DNA from: Oscillospiraceae bacterium | GTDB taxonomy: Bacteria; Bacillota; Clostridia; Oscillospirales; CAG-272 | DNA length: 64,000 nt | Direction of reading: 5' to 3' | Assembly (NCBI GenBank): GCA_015064735.1 | Contig: SVRP01000009.1 | Location: forward strand, 25,077-89,076 | Part shown: positions 44,416-52,160 of the stretch, one piece after another | Layout of the letters: every line of letters starts with the position of its first letter | How positions within the stretch are numbered: the first letter of the stretch is position 1 | Notes under the pieces: model-generated | Told to the model about the DNA's origin: nothing | Seen by the model: only the letters and a program-made list of their open reading frames with translations | The model's database searches: none | Program-made: the position numbers and the translations under genes

Positions 44416-44444
44416 TTGATTTTTCTAAAAGTATGTGATATAAT
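44416..44444 (+). promoter_or_regulatory. Sigma-A promoter of the structured RNA
   Basis: TTGATT (44416-44421) and TATAAT (44439-44444), 17-base spacer. Predicted start near 44451, exactly at the first base of the closing stem of the RNA. Confidence 0.75.
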
Positions 44445-44450
44445 AAGTAT

Positions 44451-44660
44451 GCCAAACCAACTGAATATTTTAGCAAAGACTATTTTTATCTTTAGGGGAT
44501 AGTTATACCCTTTTGTTGTTACGTCAATAATGAATTTGTTAAAAACGCAAATTCCTACTGACGTGGCATAATTAGGGATAGTTTTTGCTTCTCAGTTGGT
44601 TTGGCGACTATCGGAGTTTGCGTTTTTGGTGCGGTTTACTTCGGTAGCCGCACTTTTTTA
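44451..44660 (+). ncRNA. Candidate structured non-coding RNA (6S-like or novel leader RNA)
   Basis: Closing stem GCCAAACCAACTGA (44451-44464) with TCAGTTGGTTTGGC (44592-44605), perfect over 14 bp. Second stem AGCAAAGACTAT (44472-44483) with ATAGTTTTTGCT (44578-44589), one G-U. A large asymmetric bubble follows, then a terminal arm ACGTCA/TGACGT (44521-44561 region) and GAATTTG/CAAATTC. The loop and its flank AAAAACGCAAA (44541-44551) are complementary over 11 bases to TTTGCGTTTTT (44617-44627), a possible pseudoknot. It ends with terminator GTGCGG...C(TTCG)G...CCGCAC and six Ts. The long closed rod with bubble recalls 6S RNA, but the pseudoknot and the small ORF right after make a novel regulatory leader equally possible. 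Confidence 0.55.
44629..44659 (+). terminator. TTCG-loop intrinsic terminator of the structured RNA
   Basis: GTGCGG (44629-44634) pairs with CCGCAC (44648-44653); the apex is C(TTCG)G, and six Ts follow. Confidence 0.85.
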
Positions 44661-44679
44661 TATACTGATGGGAGGATAT

Positions 44680-44913
44680 ATGAGCAAAAATATTCCCAAA
44701 AATGTTATCGATATTACCGGCATAGAACTTATGCCCGGAGAACCTCTCGTTTGTCTTGGAAATGGGGAGCAAGGCTTTGAGTGTTGTTGCGACGAATGTG
44801 CCTACTATTTGCTTTGTTATCCTGAATTTGACGCAAAAAACAATCAAGGAAATATTGCCGAGAATAATGTTTATATTTCTCAATCGCATAAAAAGGACGA
44901 GGAATTATTATAA
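44680..44913 (+). CDS. Small Cys-rich protein
   Basis: 77 aa of unknown function with six cysteines: Cys25 and the cluster ECCCDEC (Cys35, 36, 37, 40) plus Cys46, suggesting metal or Fe-S binding. No signal peptide or membrane helix. The ATG at 44680 follows GGGAGGATAT. An upstream in-frame extension to 44596 runs through the RNA terminator and is rejected. Only the terminator of the structured RNA separates it from that RNA, so its expression may depend on read-through. Confidence 0.6.
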   Translation: MSKNIPKNVIDITGIELMPGEPLVCLGNGEQGFECCCDECAYYLLCYPEFDAKNNQGNIAENNVYISQSHKKDEELL

Positions 44914-44926
44914 TTCCTCGTCCTTT
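44892..44926. terminator. Terminator overlapping the end of the Cys-rich gene
   Basis: AAAGGACGAGGAATTA / TAATTCCTCGTCCTTT, a 16-bp stem that includes the last six codons and stop of the small gene. Confidence 0.8.
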
Positions 44927-44994
44927 CCTGTCGGGATGTAACGTATTCAAAAACCGTTCTTAAGAGTACTTCGGATTGTCTCTGAGCTTTTTTA

Positions 44995-45393
44995 TTAGTC
45001 CTCGTCGTCATCATCTTCTTCGGACAAATTCGCTTCTGCGGCTATTTCGTCAAGTAGTTCCTCTTCCTCGGATGCTCTGATTGCCTTTTCATTGGCAATT
45101 CTTTCGGCACGGGCCTGCTTCGCTTCCTCAATAGCGGATGCAACACTTTTAATCTTTTCACGGACTGTATCTATATTGTCAACCACAGGAGCTATTTTTT
45201 CAGCCTGAGAAATTCCCGTCTTCAGCTGTCTGTAAGTAAGCTTTCCAAGGGTCTCGTATTCCTTGTTTCTTTTGTTTTCAAGAGCTCTGAGTTTAATATG
45301 GAGCGAGGTAATATCAGCGACCTCTCCGGTTCCCTTTATAGCCGATTTTGCCATTCTCTTAGCAGAGGATTTTATTTTTTCCCAATTAGCCAT
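44995..45393 (-). CDS. Helical protein with acidic tail, unknown function
   Basis: 132 aa, predicted almost wholly helical (coiled-coil-like from about residue 25 to 115: LHIKLRALENKRNKEYETLGKL, then long Ala/Lys/Glu stretches) and ending in a strongly acidic tail SEEDDDDED. Not recognised. The ATG at 45393 is chosen because AGGAGAAG lies just upstream; the ORF could extend six codons further without a site. Own promoter. Confidence 0.65.
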   Translation of the reverse strand: MANWEKIKSSAKRMAKSAIKGTGEVADITSLHIKLRALENKRNKEYETLGKLTYRQLKTGISQAEKIAPVVDNIDTVREKIKSVASAIEEAKQARAERIANEKAIRASEEEELLDEIAAEANLSEEDDDDED

Positions 45394-45424
45394 AATCTTC
45401 TCCTTTAGCAATATTATCTCCTTT

Positions 45425-45453
45425 ATTATACACTATTTATCCTCAATTGTAAA
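45425..45453 (-). promoter_or_regulatory. Sigma-A promoter for the acidic-tail protein
   Basis: Minus strand TTTACA (45448-45453) and TATAAT (45425-45430), 17-base spacer. Confidence 0.7.
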
Positions 45454-45525
45454 TAGCAGAATAAAAAAAGTTTATACGGGAAAACTTTTATTAATATATC
45501 AGTTCAAATCTGCAAAGGAGAAAAA

Positions 45526-45978
45526 ATGAATATAGATAAGGAACAGTACAAAAAATATGCCGCTGCTCACGCGCCAAAATCCCCTATCATAAAAGACTGC
45601 GCTCTCGCCTTTCTGTTCGGCGGAATAATATGCGTCATAGGAGAATTCCTGATAAATATATATTCTGTTTACGCAAATATGGCTTTTTCGGATGCTTCAA
45701 GTCTTTCATCCATTACCCTTATATTTATTGCGGTAGCCCTTACTGCCATAGGAGTTTTTGACAAAATCGCTAAGCTGGCGGGTGCCGGCACTCTTGTGCC
45801 CATTACGGGATTTGCGAACTCGGTCGCATCTCCCGCGATAGATAGCCATTCCGAGGGTCTTGTTCTTGGTGTAGGCGCAAAAATATTCACGGTTGCGGGT
45901 CCCGTTCTTCTTTACGGAACTCTTGCAGGTGCCGTTTACGGAGTAATTTATTATATTGCTACCGGATTTTTCACTTGA
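45526..45978 (+). CDS. spoVAC: Stage V sporulation protein AC-like membrane protein
   Basis: 150 aa, about three or four membrane helices. SpoVAC signature GAGTLVPITGFANSVASPAID about residue 87-107, then EGLVLGVGAKIFTVAGPVLLYG. In spore formers SpoVAC is a channel for dipicolinic acid in the spore inner membrane and is normally encoded with spoVAD and spoVAE, both absent here. AAAGGAGAAAA precedes the ATG. Its last 8 bases overlap the convergent minus-strand gene. Confidence 0.88.
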   Translation: MNIDKEQYKKYAAAHAPKSPIIKDCALAFLFGGIICVIGEFLINIYSVYANMAFSDASSLSSITLIFIAVALTAIGVFDKIAKLAGAGTLVPITGFANSVASPAIDSHSEGLVLGVGAKIFTVAGPVLLYGTLAGAVYGVIYYIATGFFT

Positions 45979-46453
45979 CAGCCTTTTGAGGATTTCCGCA
46001 ATACCCTTTTGCCATAACGAACACCACGTACCTTCCCTCTCTTATGACTCTTATTCCGTCGCAAAGCGATGAAAATCCCGTTCCGTTAAGGGCAACTCGC
46101 AAAAGCTGCAATCGGTTCATACACATGAATTCCACGCTTCTTGCGTCGGTTGCCGAATAACATTTAAACACCGCGATTTCGCACGGCTCTCCGGATGATA
46201 CGAAAAGAGCGTATTCCTCCATAAGCGAGAAGTAGCGTTCCGAGTCCTCACCGTACATGGCTTTTCTCATGCTCTCGGTAAAGTACCCGTCTGTCCCCGC
46301 CTCGCTGTGCGAGCGGTATATTTTTCCGGCAGGTAAATTTTTTACGTCGTCGGTTATCCCGTTCAAGATTTTCTCGCAAGGCTTATTATTCGTTCCGCAG
46401 CAAACCAGACTCAAAGCAACCGCCAATATCAATATCAAAGAAAAAAATCTCAT
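45971..46453 (-). CDS. DUF4358-like predicted lipoprotein
   Basis: 160 aa. N-terminal signal MRFFSLILILAVALSLVCCG with a lipobox-like end (Cys after Val-Cys), then a small domain containing EEYALFVSSGEPCEIAVFKC and a basic segment RVIREGRYVVFVMAKG, as in DUF4358 proteins of Clostridia. The ATG at 46453 follows GGAGGATCTT. The start codon lies in a long mRNA hairpin (46440-46501). The gene follows the sugar transferase by 62 bases on the same strand and converges with spoVAC, overlapping it by 8 bases. Confidence 0.7.
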   Translation of the reverse strand: MRFFSLILILAVALSLVCCGTNNKPCEKILNGITDDVKNLPAGKIYRSHSEAGTDGYFTESMRKAMYGEDSERYFSLMEEYALFVSSGEPCEIAVFKCYSATDARSVEFMCMNRLQLLRVALNGTGFSSLCDGIRVIREGRYVVFVMAKGYCGNPQKAVK

Positions 46454-46501
46454 AAGATCCTCCGTAAATGCTTTTACAGAGTATTTTATGAGATTTTTTC
46501 T
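46440..46501 (-). promoter_or_regulatory. Hairpin that encloses the DUF4358 start codon
   Basis: In the minus-strand transcript GAAAAAATCTCATAA pairs with TTATGAGATTTTTTC, about 15 bp. The second arm contains the ATG and first codons, while GGAGG stays in the loop next to a small inner hairpin GTAAA/TTTAC. The second arm ends in seven Ts, so it could act as terminator for the upstream gene or as translational control. Confidence 0.5.
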
Positions 46502-46515
46502 TTTTTCATAACCTG

Positions 46516-47091
46516 TCAACCTGAAAAGCCCTTTCCTCCAACAACTCCCGAAACCGTTTTGGCAATAATCTTTATATCCTCGGCGATGCTGATATTCCTC
46601 AAATACCTTACGTCAAGCCTTGCCTTTTCTATATCTTCAATCTCATCCCTGCCGTTCACCTGCGCAAGTCCCGTTATTCCCGGACGGATGCGATACACAC
46701 CGCATCTTTGCCGAAGTCGGTGTATCTCGCCCTCTCCCGCAATAAGCGGTCTCGGACCTACGAGGCTCATGTCCCCTAAAAAAACATTTAAAAGCTGGGG
46801 AAGCTCATCCAAGCTGCATCTTCGCAACACTGCCCCCACGGGAGTTATATAATCCCTTGAATTTTCAAATCTCGCGGTAGGGAGACCGTCCGGTGCCCAC
46901 CTGTACATGGTTCTGAATTTATAGCAAACGAAAATTCTTCCGTCCTTACCTACACGTTCCTGCTTGAATATTGCGCCTCCTCGAGACGTAAGCATAATTA
47001 TAAACGATATAATAAGCATTGGAAGCGCGAGAAATATCAAAAGCAATCCCGACAGCAAAATATCAAGAATTCTTTTTACGGTTATATACAC
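46516..47091 (-). CDS. Undecaprenyl-phosphate sugar-1-phosphate transferase
   Basis: 191-aa monotopic membrane enzyme (bacterial sugar transferase family) that starts polysaccharide or glycan assembly on the lipid carrier. N-terminal hydrophobic re-entrant helix (DILLSGLLLIFLALPMLIISF), FKQERVGKDGR about residue 43, KFRTM, LDELPQLLNVFLGDMSLVGPRPL about 94-116 and PGITGLAQVNGRD about 139. The start is GTG behind GAGGTCGA. No other glycan genes surround it, so the product is unclear. Confidence 0.9.
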   Translation of the reverse strand: MYITVKRILDILLSGLLLIFLALPMLIISFIIMLTSRGGAIFKQERVGKDGRIFVCYKFRTMYRWAPDGLPTARFENSRDYITPVGAVLRRCSLDELPQLLNVFLGDMSLVGPRPLIAGEGEIHRLRQRCGVYRIRPGITGLAQVNGRDEIEDIEKARLDVRYLRNISIAEDIKIIAKTVSGVVGGKGFSG

Positions 47092-47222
47092 TCGACCTCA
47101 CTTCCTCTCCCCGTAAAATTAGGATATGTATTTTCAGGGAAATAATTCAATTCGTTAAAATGTTGATTTTTTCTTGACTATATGCTATTATATTATTGAG
47201 ATAAATTCGGGAGGTGTCTTGT

Positions 47223-48152
47223 ATGATACTTAATATTGTTCTGATTACAGCAGCCGTTTTGGTGATATGGTTTTTTTCAAGTCTTCTTTTCTTTTATCTT
47301 GCCTGCTCACAGTACAGAGTTCCCGACAAAAGCACTGCATGCGGTGGGCACGACGTTCCGGAACGCGCAGTTAAGGCTCTGCGAGAAGCGCAGATATGGC
47401 TTGACCAACAAAATCCGGAGCAAATATATATCAAATCACACGACGGTCTTTCACTTTACGGGGAGCTTATAGAACAGCCATCCGCAAAAGGTAATGTTAT
47501 TTTCTTTCACGGCTATCATTCCTCATGCCGCAGAGATATAGTAATACAGTGCAAGGAAGCCTTCGCCGCAGGCTACAACGTTTTGCTTGCGACCCACAGA
47601 GGACACGGAAAAAGCGAGGGAAGATATATTACCTTCGGCGCAAAGGAAAAGCTTGACGTACGCGCATGGAGTGAGTATATTACCAAAAGATTTGAGCATC
47701 TTTCCATTGCGCTTATGGGACTTTCCATGGGCGGCTCGTCGGTAATGTTTGCTTCAGCTCTTGACCTACCGCCGTCAGTAAAATGTATAGTTAATGACTG
47801 CGGATTTTCCAAGCCCTCGTCCATTTCAGCGCATACCCTGTTCTTCAAGCGGTTTATTCTCCCCTATCCGTCCGTATCATTCATGGACATATGGGCAAGA
47901 CTTCTCGCAAAATTCAGCTTTTATTCCGATTCCTCTTACAGGTCGTTGAAAAAAAATACCCGCCCATTACTTATCATACACGGTGAGCGCGACAGGTTCG
48001 TTCCTACGAATATGTCAAGAAGAAATGCTCTCATAAAGCCTGAGCTCACAGAGCTTTTGACAGTTTCCAATGCGAGACACGCTCAGGCTGTGTATTTCAA
48101 TACGGACGGATATATTAAGAATTTTATCGGTTTTCTGGACAAAAATATGTAA
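47223..48152 (+). CDS. Membrane-anchored alpha/beta hydrolase
   Basis: 309 aa. One N-terminal transmembrane helix (LITAAVLVIWFFSSLLFFYLA), then an alpha/beta hydrolase domain: FFHGYHSSCRRD oxyanion region about residue 95, nucleophile elbow GLSMGGSS about 167, acid HGERDRF about 257 and catalytic His in NARHAQA about 282. Substrate unknown (esterase/lipase-like). The ATG at 47223 follows GGGAGGTG; an in-frame GTG at 47214 lies within that site. Confidence 0.85.
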   Translation: MILNIVLITAAVLVIWFFSSLLFFYLACSQYRVPDKSTACGGHDVPERAVKALREAQIWLDQQNPEQIYIKSHDGLSLYGELIEQPSAKGNVIFFHGYHSSCRRDIVIQCKEAFAAGYNVLLATHRGHGKSEGRYITFGAKEKLDVRAWSEYITKRFEHLSIALMGLSMGGSSVMFASALDLPPSVKCIVNDCGFSKPSSISAHTLFFKRFILPYPSVSFMDIWARLLAKFSFYSDSSYRSLKKNTRPLLIIHGERDRFVPTNMSRRNALIKPELTELLTVSNARHAQAVYFNTDGYIKNFIGFLDKNM

Positions 48153-49271
48153 TTATATTTCTATGTTAACGCCGTTTACCTCTACGTCTCTGTCAGCTCT
48201 GACGAGTATGTAGCGAACGCCGTCTATAATTCTTGTTTCCACAAGCTCACTGCATCCGGGGTTTACCTTTATGGTAACCTCGGGTGTTTTTACTTGCATA
48301 CGGGGCTCGGAAAGATTTTTGGGATTTATTTCTGTATTCTCTCCGAATTCACTGTCGAATTTCGTCTCAAAGGCCTCGACACGCTCCTCGGGTACACCGC
48401 AATAGCGAAGCATTCCCGCGGCATCGTCCCTGCTCATTGTAAGAGGCTCCTCACATTTCTGCTCCTTATGCTCCTCTATCATTCTGTTGACCTGACTGTA
48501 CACCGAACGGACTATCTTCATACTGCAATCCTCGTCCATGGTCTCACGCAGAACGGTACTAAAAGTAGACTTCTGCTCCTTGGCGGGCATTGGAAGCTCT
48601 GAACAGAAAAGCTTCTGTGCCACCTCATCATGGCTGTTGGCAAGATCCTTTGTATAGTAAAGAGCGCCGTACACGTTGGCTCCACCGTTTTCAAATGCCG
48701 GGAACATAAAGCCAAAGGCAGGCTGACTTATGACGGTATCTGCCGAAACAGTTCGGAAGCAGTTTCCGGGCACGTGGTAGCTTAGCGCCATTCTTCCCGA
48801 TGCCACGGGACAAACACAGCAGATCATGTAAGAGAAGGTCTCTCCAGATTCGCCTTTTTCTCCGTCAGCCGAGTAGGAATACACATCGTACTTATCGTGA
48901 GCAAGGAGAATAAGATAGTTTCCGTCGTACTCATATGAAGATATAATACTCTCATAAAGCTTGTTTATTTCTTCCTTGTCCTTAAGCTCGGAATTTCTCA
49001 AGCTCGAAAGCAGTCTGTATTCCTCACTACTCGCCACCTGCTCCGTGGAAAAACCTATCTCGATAAGATTTCTGCCTATATTTCCCGAAAGGGTCTTGCG
49101 GAGTACCTTTAATATGTTATCGGCATCGTCCTCGGATAAAAGTCCGAGACTCTGGTCAAGCTCCGATATAATTTCCTTGTTTTCGTTTACGAAGCATCCG
49201 TATATACGGGTAATATTGCTTTTTTCTTTCGTATATCTTCTTCTTAATTCTGCAATTTCTTTTTCTATCAT
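48153..49271 (-). CDS. DUF4317 family protein
   Basis: 372-aa cytoplasmic protein of a family frequent in Clostridia, function unknown. Recognisable blocks: IAELRRRYTKEKSNITRIYGCFVNEN-type start, YLILLAHDKYDVYSYSADG about residue 118, CCVCPV about 151, FMFPAFENGGANVYGALYYTKD about 188 and a C-terminal regulatory-looking domain (TIKVNPGCSELVETRIIDGVRYI). It is convergent with the hydrolase gene with no gap. Confidence 0.82.
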   Translation of the reverse strand: MIEKEIAELRRRYTKEKSNITRIYGCFVNENKEIISELDQSLGLLSEDDADNILKVLRKTLSGNIGRNLIEIGFSTEQVASSEEYRLLSSLRNSELKDKEEINKLYESIISSYEYDGNYLILLAHDKYDVYSYSADGEKGESGETFSYMICCVCPVASGRMALSYHVPGNCFRTVSADTVISQPAFGFMFPAFENGGANVYGALYYTKDLANSHDEVAQKLFCSELPMPAKEQKSTFSTVLRETMDEDCSMKIVRSVYSQVNRMIEEHKEQKCEEPLTMSRDDAAGMLRYCGVPEERVEAFETKFDSEFGENTEINPKNLSEPRMQVKTPEVTIKVNPGCSELVETRIIDGVRYILVRADRDVEVNGVNIEI

Positions 49272-49310
49272 AATAATCCTCTTTATTTTTTGTTTTCAAA
49301 AGTCTATAAC

Positions 49311-49339
49311 AGTTTATCACATTTTTACGAAAAATTCAA
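49311..49339 (-). promoter_or_regulatory. Probable promoter of the DUF4317 gene
   Basis: Minus strand TTGAAT (49334-49339) and TAAACT (49311-49316), 17 bases apart; moderate match. A TATAAT on the plus strand (49341-49346) could serve the divergent gene but has no good -35. Confidence 0.45.
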
Positions 49340-49402
49340 GTATAATCGTCTGCTCAAAAGCAAAAAATATATACAAATCTTTAATTCATGCGAGGAGTTA
49401 TT

Positions 49403-49855
49403 ATGAACGAAGAAAAAAGACAGGACCCAACCGTCGAATTCTTATCCGAATTGTATAAGAATATGAAAATGGGCTCTGATTCAATTATAAATGTAAGCTC
49501 CAAGGTAAAGGACGGACTTCTGCGAGACGAGCTTATGCGTGAGCTTGATACCTACGAAAAGTACGCAAAGCGAATAGGTAAGCTTATATATGAGTCCGGG
49601 AACACACCTAAGGAAGACAATATTATGGCAAAGCTTGGCGCAAAGATGGGCATGGCGATGAACACCTTGACCGACTCTACCGAAAGCCATATAGCGCAAA
49701 TGATGATAGAGGGCGCGACCATGGGAATTACCGAAAACATGAAGCTCGTAAGTAAATATGAGGATAAGGGTATTTCCGAGGAAGCTCTTAAGCTTGGACG
49801 CGACACCGTCAAGTATATGGAAGAAACGGTCGAAAATCTCAAAAAATTCTTATAA
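49403..49855 (+). CDS. Small helical protein, unknown function
   Basis: 150 aa, predicted mostly alpha-helical, resembling a four-helix (ferritin-like) bundle with repeated Met/Glu-rich helices (LSELYKNMKMGSDSIINVSSKV, ELDTYEKYAKRIGKLIYE, MIEGATMGITENMKLVSKYED). No clear diiron ExxH motif is seen, so iron binding is not claimed. The ATG at 49403 follows GAGGAGTTATT; the in-frame extension to 49388 has no site. Confidence 0.6.
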   Translation: MNEEKRQDPTVEFLSELYKNMKMGSDSIINVSSKVKDGLLRDELMRELDTYEKYAKRIGKLIYESGNTPKEDNIMAKLGAKMGMAMNTLTDSTESHIAQMMIEGATMGITENMKLVSKYEDKGISEEALKLGRDTVKYMEETVENLKKFL

Positions 49856-49886
49856 AAATAAAGGCTCTTTCGAGCCTTTATTTTTT
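49854..49886. terminator. Bidirectional terminator
   Basis: AAAAATAAAGGCTC-TTTC-GAGCCTTTATTTTT lies between convergent genes and can serve both strands. Confidence 0.88.
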
Positions 49887-50814
49887 ATATCTTTTTTACG
49901 GTTACTTTCTCGTAAACAGATTTAACGTCGTTGGGAAGTGGGGGTCTTGTACCCTCGGTCATGCACGCCGCAGTTCCGTAGGATACTGCAAGTCGGAGCA
50001 TTCCGTCAGCACCTGCGCCGCTCTTTGCGGCGGCAAGGAAGCCGCCTATGGAGCTATCTCCCGCGCCTATGGTGGAAAGTGCCTCTATCTTGGGGGGCTG
50101 AGCTACAAAACAGCCTTCACCGCTGACGAGAAGCGCGCCCTTTGAGCCAAGGCTTATCATAACGTTTTCTATTCCCTTTTCGTGGAGAGCCTTTGCTCCG
50201 CCAAGCGCATCCTCAAATCCGTTTATCTCCTGTCCGAGATATACCGATATTTCCTCCTGATTGGGCTTTATAAGCCAAGGAGCAACATCTACTATATCGT
50301 CAAGGGTAAAGGAACGGGAGTCTATTACGATCTTCGCACCTTTCTTTTTAAGGGTGCCGAGAAAATCCTTGACAGCGCCCATTGATATTCCCGAAGGAAC
50401 TCTGCCCGTAAAGGTTATAATAGAGCCGTCAAGCTCCTCGCCCTCAAGCTTCTTAAGCACGTCGCAGAGGATAGTCTCGTCGGTATCAAAGCCCTCAAAG
50501 CTTATTCTCGTTTCATCCGCGTCATTAGTGTGAAGAGTGATATTTTCACGTATTCTTCCCTTTACTGTCAAAGAAAGATAACTCATTCCGTCGTCGGTCA
50601 GACGCTTTGCAAAGCTATCTCCGTTTTCGTCTCCGAGAACCACGAGCGCAAGATTTTCAACGCCGTTTACGGTAAGCGCTCTTGAAATATTAACTCCCTT
50701 TCCGCCTGCTTCGTTTGCTTCTATTTTAGCAAGATTTTCATGGTAAGGCGCAAAATCCTTAACGAAACAGTGAATATCAAATGCGGGATTTAGGGTAAGG
50801 GTAATTATTTTCAT
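49885..50814 (-). CDS. 1-phosphofructokinase / PfkB-type sugar-phosphate kinase
   Basis: 309-aa PfkB family kinase of the FruK/LacC group that phosphorylates a phosphosugar. TLNPAFD near residue 7, GGKGVNISRAL about 38, and the ATP/anion-hole signature STIGAGDSSIGGF about 247 with catalytic Asp. It lies 9 bases downstream of a sorbitol-type dehydrogenase gene and beside a DeoR regulator, suggesting a ketose-phosphate pathway; fructose-1-P or tagatose-6-P are likely substrates. No PTS genes are in the window. Confidence 0.88.
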   Translation of the reverse strand: MKIITLTLNPAFDIHCFVKDFAPYHENLAKIEANEAGGKGVNISRALTVNGVENLALVVLGDENGDSFAKRLTDDGMSYLSLTVKGRIRENITLHTNDADETRISFEGFDTDETILCDVLKKLEGEELDGSIITFTGRVPSGISMGAVKDFLGTLKKKGAKIVIDSRSFTLDDIVDVAPWLIKPNQEEISVYLGQEINGFEDALGGAKALHEKGIENVMISLGSKGALLVSGEGCFVAQPPKIEALSTIGAGDSSIGGFLAAAKSGAGADGMLRLAVSYGTAACMTEGTRPPLPNDVKSVYEKVTVKKI

Positions 50815-50823
50815 ACCGCCACC

Positions 50824-52077
50824 TTACGCCTTGGGTGCGTTTTCAAGAAGATACTTCTCTGCCTCAGCGCACCAGAGTCCGCCGTTTCTCTCAACGATCT
50901 GGGCAAGAGCCGCCCAAAGAGGATCGGTCTTTCCAAGCTCTGCAAGCTCGTCGATAGCAACAAGAGGAATATCAAGAGAAGGATAACATACCTTCTTTGC
51001 TCCGCTGGGTCTTTCCATTGCGTTTATGGTATCGATTACAGGCTCAAGTCCGAGAATGTGAGATACTATCGCTCCGGGATTGATTGCGTTCTGCTCAATA
51101 AGCTTGATGGTATCAACGGTATCCTCGGGAATACTGCCGGCAGTACCTACTACGTGAATTCCGTCGTAGTGAACGCGGTAAAGATTCAAGGAGCCCTGCA
51201 TGTCGTGTATGGGAGGACCTGCGAAGAAGTTAACGCAACCGTCCTCACGGCAGATCTGCTCTGCCATTGTGAACAATGCGGGAACGGGTACCATTACGAA
51301 TACGTCATCAAATCCGCCGTCGGATATTTCGAGGAGGGTCTTTACGGGATCCTCAAGTCCTGCGGTGTTGAGATATATAAGCTCGCAGCCCTTCTTTGCA
51401 GCCTCAGCGGGAGTACTCTTTGCTTCGGCATAGTCAAGTCTGTCCTGATTGAGGTCTGTAACTACTACCTGGCTTACTCCTGCATAGCCCGACGCAAGCT
51501 CAACAGCTCCGATACCCATAGGTCCTGCGCCGCCGAGAATCGCAAGGCGACCGCCCTTCTTTGCTCCGTCGGTACGGACGTAATTGCTGTAATCGGTATG
51601 ATAAAAGCCCTTGTATCCTCGAAGAACGCAACCAACAGACTCAACGAGGGAGCCCTTAAAGAAGCTGTCGCCCTCGTAGGGGATCATGCATCCTCTTTCC
51701 ATTACTATTTCGGGAACTACGCAATACTTGGAAGCTCCACCTATGTACTGGTAAGAATATCCGGGGTCGTATCCGCTTTCAAGCTTCAATGCGGGCTGAA
51801 TAACTATCTTCTGTCCCTCTTTCCACTGGTCCTTGATAGCCTCTCCGACCTTAACTATCTCTCCGCACATTTCGTGTCCGATAATTATAGGCTTCTCTGC
51901 GATATCATTGGGAACTCTCTTATGAGCCGTACCCTGCTTTACAGCCTTATAGGTGGACGCGCAAAGAGAATCGGTTACGACCTTGAGAAGCACCTCTCTC
52001 TCCCCGATTTCGGGAAGCTCGAACTCCTCAAGACGCATATCGTTTGCGCCGTAAAGTCTTACTGCCTTAGTTTTCAT
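50824..52077 (-). CDS. Zinc-type polyol/ketose-phosphate dehydrogenase (sorbose-1-P reductase-like)
   Basis: 417-aa medium-chain dehydrogenase. Cys43 in DSLCAST and GHEMCGE about residue 66 give the catalytic zinc site; Rossmann motif ILGGAGPMGIGAVE about 180; C-terminal family blocks GFDDVFVM, NFFAGPP and GLEPVIDTINAM. The pattern is that of SorE-like L-sorbose-1-phosphate reductases. The structural-zinc Cys quartet is missing. The ATG at 52077 follows GGAGGG; the TTG at 52089 is part of that site. Probably co-transcribed with the kinase and controlled by the divergent DeoR regulator. Confidence 0.8.
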   Translation of the reverse strand: MKTKAVRLYGANDMRLEEFELPEIGEREVLLKVVTDSLCASTYKAVKQGTAHKRVPNDIAEKPIIIGHEMCGEIVKVGEAIKDQWKEGQKIVIQPALKLESGYDPGYSYQYIGGASKYCVVPEIVMERGCMIPYEGDSFFKGSLVESVGCVLRGYKGFYHTDYSNYVRTDGAKKGGRLAILGGAGPMGIGAVELASGYAGVSQVVVTDLNQDRLDYAEAKSTPAEAAKKGCELIYLNTAGLEDPVKTLLEISDGGFDDVFVMVPVPALFTMAEQICREDGCVNFFAGPPIHDMQGSLNLYRVHYDGIHVVGTAGSIPEDTVDTIKLIEQNAINPGAIVSHILGLEPVIDTINAMERPSGAKKVCYPSLDIPLVAIDELAELGKTDPLWAALAQIVERNGGLWCAEAEKYLLENAPKA

Positions 52078-52104
52078 ATTACCCTCCAAAAAACAAAATT
52101 TTTC

Positions 52105-52133
52105 TTGACATTTAATATTTAATGTAATATAAT
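52105..52133 (+). promoter_or_regulatory. Consensus sigma-A promoter of the DeoR gene
   Basis: Perfect TTGACA (52105-52110) and TATAAT (52128-52133) with a 17-base spacer, giving a leader of about 110 bases that contains the TAATCACAA repeats. Confidence 0.8.
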
Positions 52134-52160
52134 TTAATCACAATATTATCAAAAAGTCAA
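52132..52160 (-). promoter_or_regulatory. Promoter of the dehydrogenase/kinase operon
   Basis: Minus strand TTGACT (52155-52160) and TTAAAT (52132-52137), spacer 17. The -10 overlaps a TAATCACAA repeat and the divergent DeoR promoter. Confidence 0.65.

Noticed and set aside
45460..45520. Forespore sigma-G type promoter before spoVAC
   Set aside because: AT-rich stretches give only partial matches to the -35 and -10 patterns and the spacing is off.
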